A stretch of 64,000 nt of DNA, from NCBI RefSeq assembly GCF_001612905.1, contig NZ_BDBI01000017.1, forward strand, positions 62,001 through 126,000. The letters are read 5' to 3'. Origin of the DNA: Nocardia ignorata NBRC 108230 (GTDB taxonomy: Bacteria > Actinomycetota > Actinomycetes > Mycobacteriales > Mycobacteriaceae). Shown here piece by piece: positions 18,571-26,288 of the stretch. The stretch's first letter is position 1; the number at the start of each line of letters is the position of its first letter. Below the pieces are notes generated by a model. It was not told where the DNA came from, did no database searches, and saw only the letters and a list, made by a program, of their open reading frames with translations. The position numbers and the translations under genes are program-made.

Positions 18571-21524
18571 GACAGCTCCTCGAGCATGGTGGCGCGTTCG
18601 GTGAGATCGGTGGCGAGGGTGCGGAAGGCCTGATGCCAGGCGGGGTCGTCGGTGGCCTCGGCCAGCGCGGTGACGTGGGCGGCGAGGCCGACGGGGAGGT
18701 GCACGCCTGCCGCGGTGAGCAGGGCGCGATCGGTGTAGACACCCGCACCGGAATGCGGGTGACGTGCCGTGGTGCGGGCGCGTTCGCCGAGCAGCCGCAG
18801 TACGTGGGTGGCGACCCGGTCCGGCCAGGGATGGTCGAGTCCGGGCAGGATCGCGTGCAGTTCGGTGAGCTGATGCGCGTCCAGGTCGAGAACGTGCTCG
18901 ACACGGTCGGCGGGATCGAGCAGCGTGAACAGTTCGCGGCGGCGCAGCACCGCCTGTTCGGTCGGGGTCGCCCCGGCGAAAAGTTCACGCGCCCAGATGG
19001 TGTCGCGGGCGGCGAGGGTGGCGTCGACCCAACCGTCGACGATCGCCTTGGCATAGCGCACAGGCAGTGCGAGTGCGAGTGCCGTCGCGGCGGTGTTCTC
19101 GGGGGTGGTGCCCAGAATCCGCGTCCACGCCGACAGCGGTGCCGCGGCGATCACCTGGTGCAGGGTTTGCACCGATGCGTCGGAGGTATCCCAGCGCAGC
19201 TTCGGCTGTTCGGTGCCGTCGGTGATGCCGTCGCGGCGGGCTTGCGCGCCCACGTCGCCGGGGACATCCACCTCGAGCCCACCGTCGGAGCCGACCCGGA
19301 TCCACGCCGTGAGCAGCGCGGTCATCCTGGCGCCGTACGCGGAATCGGGGAGCCGGGCGAGCAGACCGGCGGCCGTGCGACGTACGTCGCCGCGCCGGTC
19401 GTCGAGCGCCCGTTCCAGGAGGTCTTCGTCGGCGGCGTTCGCACAGATGCCGAGCAGGCCGAGGAGTTCGGCTTTGATCGACCCCGATTCCTTGGGCCAC
19501 GCGTTGGTCAGCACCTCTAGCCCGCGCGCCGGGTCGACCCGACGCAGGTTGGCGAACCAGTCCTTGCGTTCACCCGGAGTGCCGAACAGCCACACATCGT
19601 GCGAGGCAGCGACCTCGACGGAACCGCCGTCGACCACAGGCGAATCCGCAGCGGTCGGAGCATCGGTCCCGGCCGACGATTCGTGGCGCGCCGCAGTGCT
19701 CTCCCCGGAAAGGGCCCGGTCGACGGGAAACTCGTCGACCAGCTTCGACCAGGCAGGATTACGCGCCGCCAGCCACCGCCCCCGTCGCCCGGCCAACCGC
19801 AGCAGCGGATCACGCAGCGCGGGATCCGACGCCGCCGACAAGGCCTGCACACACAGCACCTCGGGCAATCGGAAGTCGAACGGCTCGGCGGCGGCGAACC
19901 ATTCGGGAAGGAACGCCGACTTCTCCCGGAGCAGGCGGCCGAGCCGATCGGCCGACCGGCGCGGCAGCAGTGGACGCGGATCATCGAGCGCGGGTTCAGG
20001 TTTCGGCGCCGTACCGGGTAGGCGCCCACCTCGCAGGTACAGATCCTGCAAGGCGGCAGTCTCGAGGAGTTTGGCCGCGGTGTCCCCACCACCACGTTGC
20101 GGCACCGCGCCCGCGACCGCCGGATCGAGATGCACGCCGTCGAGTCCACGGCGAGCGGTGCCGAGCAAGGCGATCGAAACCAGTTCGGCCAGTTCGGGGC
20201 TCGCGGCGGAACCGGTGGGGAACTCGGTTTCCAGGTCGTACACCTCACCGGCGCTGAACACCGACACCGGGTCGAAACCCTCGGCCGACCACTGACCGGT
20301 CACCGTCACCGGATGACCACCCGACACCGCGGCCAACCGCCACGGCCGGACCCCGGTGGGCAGGGGCAGCGCGGTGCCCTCGGCATCGACCAGATGCCAA
20401 CCGTGCTCGTCGATGGCAGGAACCACATCGGTGAGCAGCGCCGGAACAGAACGCACCAGCGGGTCCTCGCTCAGCGCGGTGGCGTAGGCGTCGAGTACAT
20501 CGCCGATCGTGGTACCGGCGGCTGGGACGGTGGTGAACGGTTCGGGCGCACCGTGGCGGGCACCCCATTGCACACGCAGCGGTACGGGGCCGGGGTAGTA
20601 GTGCAGTTCCGCGTCGACCTCGTTGCCCGGTGCGGGCACTTCGCCGGTGAAATTCGGTGTGCCGAAGGAGTGTTCGATCAGCAGCGCCCAGCGGCCGCCG
20701 GCACGGCCACGCAACCAGGTGCGTCGCGCGTAGAGCCGTTCCTCCTCGCTCACCCGCATGCCGAGCACCTGCCAACGGTCGCGCACCGCCGGTTCGGCGA
20801 GCACGGTTTCGGCCTGCACCGGGTAGCCGATGTGGGAGCGGATGCCGGCCTGCAACGGTTCCGGCAACGCGTCGAGGGTGCGGTGGGCGAGGACCAGCAG
20901 ATGCAGCCGGGCGTATTCGCGCAGCAGCAGCTCGGGCCAGTGTTCGGTGGTGGCCACCGCCGTGGGCAGCCTGCGCAGTGCCTCCGCGATCCGGGGTGCC
21001 TGGGCATCGACCATGCGCGCCGCCACGGCCTCGTAGGCGGCATAGGAGCGGTCGGTCTGGGCGAGGCCGGTGCGAACCTGGTCGGTGAGCCACACCTGCA
21101 GCTCGGCCAGCCCCGCCGACACCCGGCCGCGCCGCTGCTCGACCGCCGCGGCCGACGGCGCCGACTTGGCCTTCGGTGCTGCGGTGGCCTTGGCGGCCCG
21201 GCCCGCGAGCCACTCGGCCGCGAAGTCGGCGGGCGCGTCCCGCGTCGGCACCGCGCCGCTCGACCACACCAGCAGCAACGACAGGGCGTGCTTGCAGGGA
21301 AACTTCCGGCTCGGGCACGAACACTTGTACGCGGGACCGGAGAGATCGACGATCGTCTGGTAGGGCTTGGCCCCGCTGCCCTGGCACAGCCCCCACACCG
21401 CGTTCCCCCCGGCACCGGTGTCGCGCCAGCGACTCGCCAGCTTGCGCGCGGCAGCCACCGAGCTCGCATCGGGTGCGAGCGCACGGACCTGGTCCTCGGT
21501 CCACAGCGCGGATGTGTCGGTCAT
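18567..21524 (-). CDS. SWIM zinc-finger protein with DUF5691-like region
   Basis: A 985-residue protein. Near the N-terminus the SWIM Zn motif CxCx6CxH is intact: Cys68, Cys70, Cys77, His79 in YKCSCPSRKFPCKHALSLL. SWIM fingers bind nucleic acid or protein. The rest is mostly helical and Leu/Ala-rich, with a long conserved-looking C-terminal half (from about residue 430) that I assign to DUF5691 with moderate confidence. It is the first gene of the leftward SWIM-MoxR-DUF5682-vWA set. The 392-bp upstream gap with the divergent ATPase gene should hold its promoter. Confidence 0.85.
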   Translation of the reverse strand: MTDTSALWTEDQVRALAPDASSVAAARKLASRWRDTGAGGNAVWGLCQGSGAKPYQTIVDLSGPAYKCSCPSRKFPCKHALSLLLVWSSGAVPTRDAPADFAAEWLAGRAAKATAAPKAKSAPSAAAVEQRRGRVSAGLAELQVWLTDQVRTGLAQTDRSYAAYEAVAARMVDAQAPRIAEALRRLPTAVATTEHWPELLLREYARLHLLVLAHRTLDALPEPLQAGIRSHIGYPVQAETVLAEPAVRDRWQVLGMRVSEEERLYARRTWLRGRAGGRWALLIEHSFGTPNFTGEVPAPGNEVDAELHYYPGPVPLRVQWGARHGAPEPFTTVPAAGTTIGDVLDAYATALSEDPLVRSVPALLTDVVPAIDEHGWHLVDAEGTALPLPTGVRPWRLAAVSGGHPVTVTGQWSAEGFDPVSVFSAGEVYDLETEFPTGSAASPELAELVSIALLGTARRGLDGVHLDPAVAGAVPQRGGGDTAAKLLETAALQDLYLRGGRLPGTAPKPEPALDDPRPLLPRRSADRLGRLLREKSAFLPEWFAAAEPFDFRLPEVLCVQALSAASDPALRDPLLRLAGRRGRWLAARNPAWSKLVDEFPVDRALSGESTAARHESSAGTDAPTAADSPVVDGGSVEVAASHDVWLFGTPGERKDWFANLRRVDPARGLEVLTNAWPKESGSIKAELLGLLGICANAADEDLLERALDDRRGDVRRTAAGLLARLPDSAYGARMTALLTAWIRVGSDGGLEVDVPGDVGAQARRDGITDGTEQPKLRWDTSDASVQTLHQVIAAAPLSAWTRILGTTPENTAATALALALPVRYAKAIVDGWVDATLAARDTIWARELFAGATPTEQAVLRRRELFTLLDPADRVEHVLDLDAHQLTELHAILPGLDHPWPDRVATHVLRLLGERARTTARHPHSGAGVYTDRALLTAAGVHLPVGLAAHVTALAEATDDPAWHQAFRTLATDLTERATMLEELS

Positions 21525-21916
21525 CGGTTCCCCCGTTCTCTGTCGCCGAAATATCTACCCGAGCCCACCGACAACTTCGCCCGTTCACGGTGAAGGACCT
21601 GGAAAAGCCTGGTGCCGTGGAAAATTCGCGCCGCACCTCTTGCTGTGTGGGGCGAACTCTGGCATTCTGACCTGTTCGGCTCGACCGGACCGCCCGGGCC
21701 GCTCAACGCAGCGTAGCGCGGGTGAGAGCACCTCATCGAGCTGCCCGCCGGGGTGGGCGAGGGGTGGACATCGAGGGCCGGTCGCGGCGCCACGATGGCC
21801 ATTCCACTCCCGCGGGCAGATTCGCTGGGGCGCAGCGCATCCCCTGGGCGAACGCCCGGCGATCGGGTAGCGTTTCGGGCACAGTTGCGCTCGGGGCGTG
21901 AAGGGGGGTGTCGCCA
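21525..21916. other. Divergent intergenic region (392 bp)
   Basis: Lies between the leftward SWIM/MoxR operon and the rightward SMC-like ATPase gene, so it must hold promoters for both. I see no convincing open frame, clear palindrome or repeat in it. It is less GC-rich around 21540-21680 than the neighbouring genes. Confidence 0.5.
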
Positions 21917-24394
21917 GTGTGCTCGGACCGCATCACCGAGGTGGTCGCGCGCGAGCTCGCCGCCGACCCGGCTGTGGAGGACCGGGTCGCCGATTGCGTG
22001 CTCGCGGCGCTCACCGAGGTCGACGATGCCGCCGACACCGCCGATGCCGGTGACACGGGCGTCTTCCTTCGCGCCGTCACCGTGCACGGCTTCCGCGGGA
22101 TCGGCCCCACCGCCACCCTCCGGCTGAATCCCGGACCCGGTCTCACCCTGGTGGTCGGCCGCAACGGCAGCGGGAAATCCAGCTTCGCAGAGGCCGCCGA
22201 ATTCGCGCTGACCGGCGGCAATCGCCGCTGGGACGGGCGCACCAGCGCCTGGCGCGAAGGCTGGCGCAACCTGCACGAGCCCGATCTCGCCCGGATCGAG
22301 GTCGAGCTGCTCACCGGCGGCGGTGCGGTCACCGTCGCGACGCACTGGGCGCCCGGCGCCGAGCTGACCGAGGCGCAGTGGACAGAACGGCGCGGTGACG
22401 CGCCGCCCGCCGTCGTCGACCCGGTGAGCAGGCGCCAACGCCTCGACCTGTATCGCCCGTTCCTGTCCTACAGCGAGCTCGGCGCCCTCGTCGACGGCAA
22501 ACCGAGCGACCTGTTCGACGCGCTGCACCGCCTCCTCGGCCTCGACCAGCTCGCCGCGGCGGCCGAGAGCATCCGGCTACGCAAGCTGGAACTCGAACGC
22601 GCCGTGAAGAATTCGCGGCAGGACCGCGCCGACCTGCTCGACGAACTCGCCCAGGTAGCCGACGACCGCGCCGATCGCGTCGCCGACCTGCTCCGCGACC
22701 CGGACCCCGACCTCGACGCCATCGCGGCCGAGGTGGCGGGCTCGGTCCTCGGTGCCGAAGGACCCGAGGGCCTGCGCGCCGTCCTGCGCCTGTCCCTGCC
22801 CGATCCGGTGGAGGTGGCCGCCGTCGCCGACCGGCTCACCCGCGCCGCCACCGACCTGTCCGCCCACGCGACGATCGACGCCGAATCCGACCTCCGCGTC
22901 CTCGAACTGCTCACCCGCGCACGCGAACACGCCGCCACCGCGGGCGCCTGCCCCTGCCCGGTCTGCGGCCGCGGCGACCTGGACGACGACTGGCTGACCG
23001 CCGCCGACGCCGAGATAGCCAGGCGCAGTGCCGATCTCGACGCCCTACGCTCCGCCCGAACGGAATTCGAGTCGGCCCTCGCGGCAGCTCGCGCCCTTCC
23101 GACGCCGGTGCCCGAGGAATTGGCTCCGGCGATCCAGCCCACGGACCGGGCCGTGAAACCCGGCACGCCGCAGCCCGATGCGCCGATCCGATCGGAAGTA
23201 CTCGGCAAGCGCCGCGACACGGTCCGGCGATGCTGGGAAGAGTGGGCCGCGCTCGCGACCGCCGACTACGACGAGCAGTCGGCCGACCGCCTCCGCACGA
23301 CCTACCAGGACCTCGCCGCCGAACTCGCTGCCCTGCAACGCGATGCACGCATCGAACTCGAACGCCTGGATACGGTGTGGTCGCCGCTGGTCCCGCGCAT
23401 CCTGGCCTGGCTCGAACCGGCCAGGGCCGTCGCGGCCGACGCGGGCGAGTTGCGGATCGTGCGCAAAGCCGCGGACTGGCTCAAGTCGGCGACGACGACC
23501 ATCCGGGGCGAACGGATGCGGCCGCTGGAGGCGACGGCGCGGTGGGTGTGGAGCACCCTGCGTCAGCAGAGCAATGTGGAGCTCGGGGCGATCCGGTTGC
23601 AGGGCAGCGCGGGTACGGCGCGGCGGGTGCTCCTCGACGTCACCGTCGACGAGGTGGACGGCGCCGCGCTCGGCGTGATGAGCCAGGGCGAGCTGCACGC
23701 GCTCGGGCTGTCGCTGTTCCTGCCGCGAGCCACGGTGGCGCACAGTCCTTTCCGGTTCGTGATGATCGACGACCCGGTACAGGCGATGGACCCGGCCAAG
23801 GTCGACGGACTGGCCCGGGTACTCGCCGAGGTCGCCCTCACCAGGCAGGTCGTCGTCTTCACCCACGACGAGCGCCTCGTCGAAGCCGTGCGCCGCATGC
23901 AGCTCGACGCCACCGTGCTCGAAGTGCAGCGCCGCGATCGCTCCGTCGTCGAGGTCAGGGTGACCGGCGACCCGGTGCGCCGCTACCTCGACGACGCCCG
24001 ATCCCTGCTGCGCACACCGCAACTACCGCCCGCGATCGCCGACGAACTCGTCGCCACCTGCTGCCGTTCGGCCATCGAGGCCGCCGGGCTGGCGAAAGCG
24101 CGCCACGAGCTGCTCGCCGCCGGGCTCGCGCACGGCGAAGTGGAGCGCCGGGTTCGCAACGCGCACACCACGCGCGCCATGATCACCCTGGCCATCATGG
24201 GTCCCCGCGCCCGCGTGGACGACCTGAACAAGCACCTCAGCGCGGTCGGTGGGCGCTGGCTCGTCGGGGTGTTGCGCGACGCCACCGCGGGCGCCCACGT
24301 GCCGATCGACCGGCCGATGCGCGAATTGATCAGCGATACCGAACGATTCATCGCCTGGCTGCGCGCCCACGAACCGGCGATGGTGCGGTCGTGA
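21917..24394 (+). CDS. SMC/Rad50/RecF-like AAA ATPase with CPCPVC hook
   Basis: An 825-residue ATPase of the ABC/SMC type. Walker A GRNGSGKSS 81-89 follows FRGIGPTATLRLNPGPG, as in RecF/SbcC-like proteins. A Cys motif CPCPVC at 345-350 lies in the helical middle, like the Rad50 zinc hook but with a short coiled coil. A signature-like MSQGELHALGLSLFLPRA and Walker B VMIDDPVQAMD (Asp618, Asp619) come near the C-terminus. A roughly 140-residue helical extension follows. Likely a DNA-associated ATPase in repair or defence; the exact role is unknown. GTG 21917 is preferred over GTG 21908 because a G-run ribosome site sits eight bases upstream. Confidence 0.85.
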   Translation: MCSDRITEVVARELAADPAVEDRVADCVLAALTEVDDAADTADAGDTGVFLRAVTVHGFRGIGPTATLRLNPGPGLTLVVGRNGSGKSSFAEAAEFALTGGNRRWDGRTSAWREGWRNLHEPDLARIEVELLTGGGAVTVATHWAPGAELTEAQWTERRGDAPPAVVDPVSRRQRLDLYRPFLSYSELGALVDGKPSDLFDALHRLLGLDQLAAAAESIRLRKLELERAVKNSRQDRADLLDELAQVADDRADRVADLLRDPDPDLDAIAAEVAGSVLGAEGPEGLRAVLRLSLPDPVEVAAVADRLTRAATDLSAHATIDAESDLRVLELLTRAREHAATAGACPCPVCGRGDLDDDWLTAADAEIARRSADLDALRSARTEFESALAAARALPTPVPEELAPAIQPTDRAVKPGTPQPDAPIRSEVLGKRRDTVRRCWEEWAALATADYDEQSADRLRTTYQDLAAELAALQRDARIELERLDTVWSPLVPRILAWLEPARAVAADAGELRIVRKAADWLKSATTTIRGERMRPLEATARWVWSTLRQQSNVELGAIRLQGSAGTARRVLLDVTVDEVDGAALGVMSQGELHALGLSLFLPRATVAHSPFRFVMIDDPVQAMDPAKVDGLARVLAEVALTRQVVVFTHDERLVEAVRRMQLDATVLEVQRRDRSVVEVRVTGDPVRRYLDDARSLLRTPQLPPAIADELVATCCRSAIEAAGLAKARHELLAAGLAHGEVERRVRNAHTTRAMITLAIMGPRARVDDLNKHLSAVGGRWLVGVLRDATAGAHVPIDRPMRELISDTERFIAWLRAHEPAMVRS

Positions 24395-24585
24395 ACGGGC
24401 ATCCGGTCCGGTCCGGCCGCGCATTCGACCACCTCGTCGGTGTAGCGATGCACCTGAATCGTGCGCGCCGCCGGGGGCGACCCCAGCTCGGGCGCGGCGT
24501 CGCCCCCGGGCGCCGGGTGGCCGAGAGTCGTGCGGCAGGGCCGGCCGGGAGACGTTGTGCGGCAAGGCTGGTCGGGCCGTGGTGA
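24391..24585 (+). CDS. Possible small gene (64 aa) between ATPase and downstream protein
   Basis: An open frame from GTG 24391, overlapping the ATPase stop as GTGA, to TGA 24583-24585, which overlaps the next likely GTG start in the same way. It is Arg/Gly/Ala-rich and has no recognisable domain. The double overlap is the only support; low complexity in GC-rich DNA can produce this by chance. It could also be a degenerated or frameshifted N-terminus of a neighbour. Confidence 0.3.
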   Translation: MNGHPVRSGRAFDHLVGVAMHLNRARRRGRPQLGRGVAPGRRVAESRAAGPAGRRCAARLVGPW

Positions 24586-25007
24586 ACCGTCGTGGCAGGC
24601 CGCGGCGGGCCGAGTTCACCCCGCGTCCTTCCGTCGCCGAACGGTTGGTGGCCGCCGACGACCTGCTGAACGGGTCGGTCTCGGACGCCGGGGGAGTGTG
24701 GTCGCGGGCCGTCGCCTGGATCCTGCGGTTGGCGTTGGAGCAAGCTGTGGACGAACTGTGGGCCCAGATCGCGCCGGAACTCATGCGTTGCCCGATGCGC
24801 GCCCAGCTGCTCGCCCTTCGGGTCTATGCCGGTCCCGAAACCGCAGGTCAGGTGGGTGCGCTCTGGGCGGCGCTCTCGCGCGCGGCCCACCACCTCGACT
24901 ACGAGATGGCGCCGAGCGTCACCGACCTGCGCCGCTGGCGCGACCAGACGACCGAACTGTGGCGGGCCCTGGAACTGGTCCCGTTGACGCACCAGACCTT
25001 CGGCTGA
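24582..25007 (+). CDS. Helical protein of unknown function next to SMC-like ATPase
   Basis: About 141 residues from GTG 24582 (GTG 24579 and TTG 24555 are alternatives). Predicted almost entirely helical, with a patch SRAAHHLDYEMAPSVTDLRRW in its C-terminal half. The RxxHH patch and helix pattern could fit a HEPN-like fold, a common partner of conflict-system ATPases, but I cannot show this. It probably belongs to the same transcript as the ATPase. No membrane segment or signal peptide. Confidence 0.65.
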   Translation: MNRRGRPRRAEFTPRPSVAERLVAADDLLNGSVSDAGGVWSRAVAWILRLALEQAVDELWAQIAPELMRCPMRAQLLALRVYAGPETAGQVGALWAALSRAAHHLDYEMAPSVTDLRRWRDQTTELWRALELVPLTHQTFG

Positions 25008-25054
25008 GCACGGTCGGCGATCGGCCGCCCGCACACACCCGGCAGGATGGCCCC

Positions 25055-25444
25055 ATGGGTGAAGCGAAACCATGTCCGTGCCGGCGCGGCGAACCGTTCG
25101 ATGCCTGCTGCGGCCCGATCCTGGCCGGTGCGCGCGCGGCGGCGACCGCCGAAACCCTCATGCGCTCGCGCTACACCGCCTACGTCGTCGGCGACACCGA
25201 CTACCTGCTGCGGTCCTGGCATCCGGACACCCGCCCGAAGGACCTCGAACTCGATCCCGACCAGCGCTGGTTGTTCCTCGAGATAGTGCGCACCGAACGC
25301 GGTGGACCGTTCGACGACAACGGCACTGTCGAGTTCATCGCCCACTACCGGCTCGACGGCACGCGCGACGGCATGCACGAGGTGAGCACCTTCGTCCGCG
25401 TCGACGGCGCCTGGGTGTACCTCGACGGTGTGTTCGCCGCCTGA
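25055..25444 (+). CDS. YchJ family (UPF0225) protein
   Basis: A 129-residue protein of the UPF0225/YchJ group with a SEC-C-like Zn motif at the N-terminus (CPCRRGEPFDACCGP, residues 7-21) and the conserved RSRYTAYVVGDTDYLLRSWHP segment just after it. The remainder is an NTF2-like fold. Role unknown. The ATG at 25055 places the Zn motif at the extreme N-terminus as in homologues. It is 18 bp upstream of the SelT/Rdx-like gene. Confidence 0.88.
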   Translation: MGEAKPCPCRRGEPFDACCGPILAGARAAATAETLMRSRYTAYVVGDTDYLLRSWHPDTRPKDLELDPDQRWLFLEIVRTERGGPFDDNGTVEFIAHYRLDGTRDGMHEVSTFVRVDGAWVYLDGVFAA

Positions 25445-25462
25445 ACCGGGGATACTGCACCG

Positions 25463-25738
25463 GTGGCCCGCATCGCGATCGAATACTGCACGCAATGCCG
25501 CTGGCTGCTGCGCGCGAGCTGGATGGCACAGGAACTGCTGAGCACCTTCGGCACCGATCTCGCCGAGGTGGCGCTCGTGCCGGGGGAGGGCGGCGTCTTC
25601 CGGATCACTCTCGACGGCGATCAGCTGTGGGAACGCAAGGCCGACGGCGGCTTTCCGGAGATCGCGGTGCTCAAGCAGCGGGTTCGCGACCGGATCGCAC
25701 CCGAGCGCGACCTCGGGCACGTCGACCGGCGCGACTGA
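25463..25738 (+). CDS. SelT/SelW/Rdx-like thioredoxin-fold protein
   Basis: 91 residues with the redox motif CTQC at residues 9-12 (IEYCTQCRWLLRASW) and the later GGVFRITLDGDQLWERKADGGFPE pattern typical of the selenoprotein W/T/H-like family, here with Cys rather than selenocysteine. It is probably a small redox protein; the partner is unknown. GTG start. Its stop directly abuts the stop of the opposing FmdB-like gene. Confidence 0.88.
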   Translation: MARIAIEYCTQCRWLLRASWMAQELLSTFGTDLAEVALVPGEGGVFRITLDGDQLWERKADGGFPEIAVLKQRVRDRIAPERDLGHVDRRD

Positions 25739-25954
25739 TCAGCAGCAGCCGCCCCCACCACAGCATCCGCCACCCGCGGGCTGTGCCGCGGGCATCGGCG
25801 CGGCGCCGCGACCCACGGTGGCGAAGGTGGTCAGCAGTTTGACGGTGTCGTCGTGGCCCGCCGGGCAGGACGCCGGATCCGAGGACTGCGCCATCGGCCG
25901 GTTCACCTCGAATGTGTCGCCGCAGGAGCGGCACCGGAAGCTGTAGTTCGGCAT
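25739..25954 (-). CDS. FmdB-like zinc-ribbon protein with CCGGGGCC tail
   Basis: 71 residues. The N-terminus MPNYSFRCRSCGDTFEV is the FmdB-type zinc ribbon; the second pair is unusual because SCPAGHDD gives only one Cys, with His as possible fourth ligand. A flexible Ala/Pro/Gly segment leads to a C-terminal cluster of four cysteines around GGGG. FmdB-type ribbons are putative regulators. The Cys-rich tail suggests metal binding. Confidence 0.82.
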   Translation of the reverse strand: MPNYSFRCRSCGDTFEVNRPMAQSSDPASCPAGHDDTVKLLTTFATVGRGAAPMPAAQPAGGGCCGGGGCC

Positions 25955-26288
25955 GCGGCAAGTGTAAGTCGCCACGGCCGCACCGACACCTGGCCGGTCA
26001 GCACACTCGCAGCTATCGAATTTCGGTGCGGTGCGGTTCGCCGCGCACCGCGCTGACGTCGATCGAAGGCATGCTGCCCGAACGCGGCTCCGGCAGTCCA
26101 GATCGCCGGGCGATGACACCGTGAGGAGGCCGAAGCTGTACCGGCGAGTAACCGTTACCTGCGGAAATGGTGCGTTGGCGGCGTGCCAGTGGCGTGCCGA
26201 CGTACTCTCGTAAGGAGTCACCAGGTGCTGCGGCCCGCGGGAGCAAACGCACAGGCACTCGTGGATCGCGCCGGCTAGGAGGTGTGCG
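25955..26288. other. Divergent intergenic region (334 bp)
   Basis: Separates the FmdB-like gene from the carboxylesterase and should carry both promoters. Short open frames in it have no recognisable features. Directly before the esterase ATG is a strong ribosome site (AGGAGGTG at 26278-26285). Confidence 0.5.

Noticed and set aside
24023..25073. Minus strand frames opposite the ATPase end and the YchJ-like gene
   Set aside because: No family motif or ribosome site; the + strand frames have recognisable Zn and ATPase motifs.
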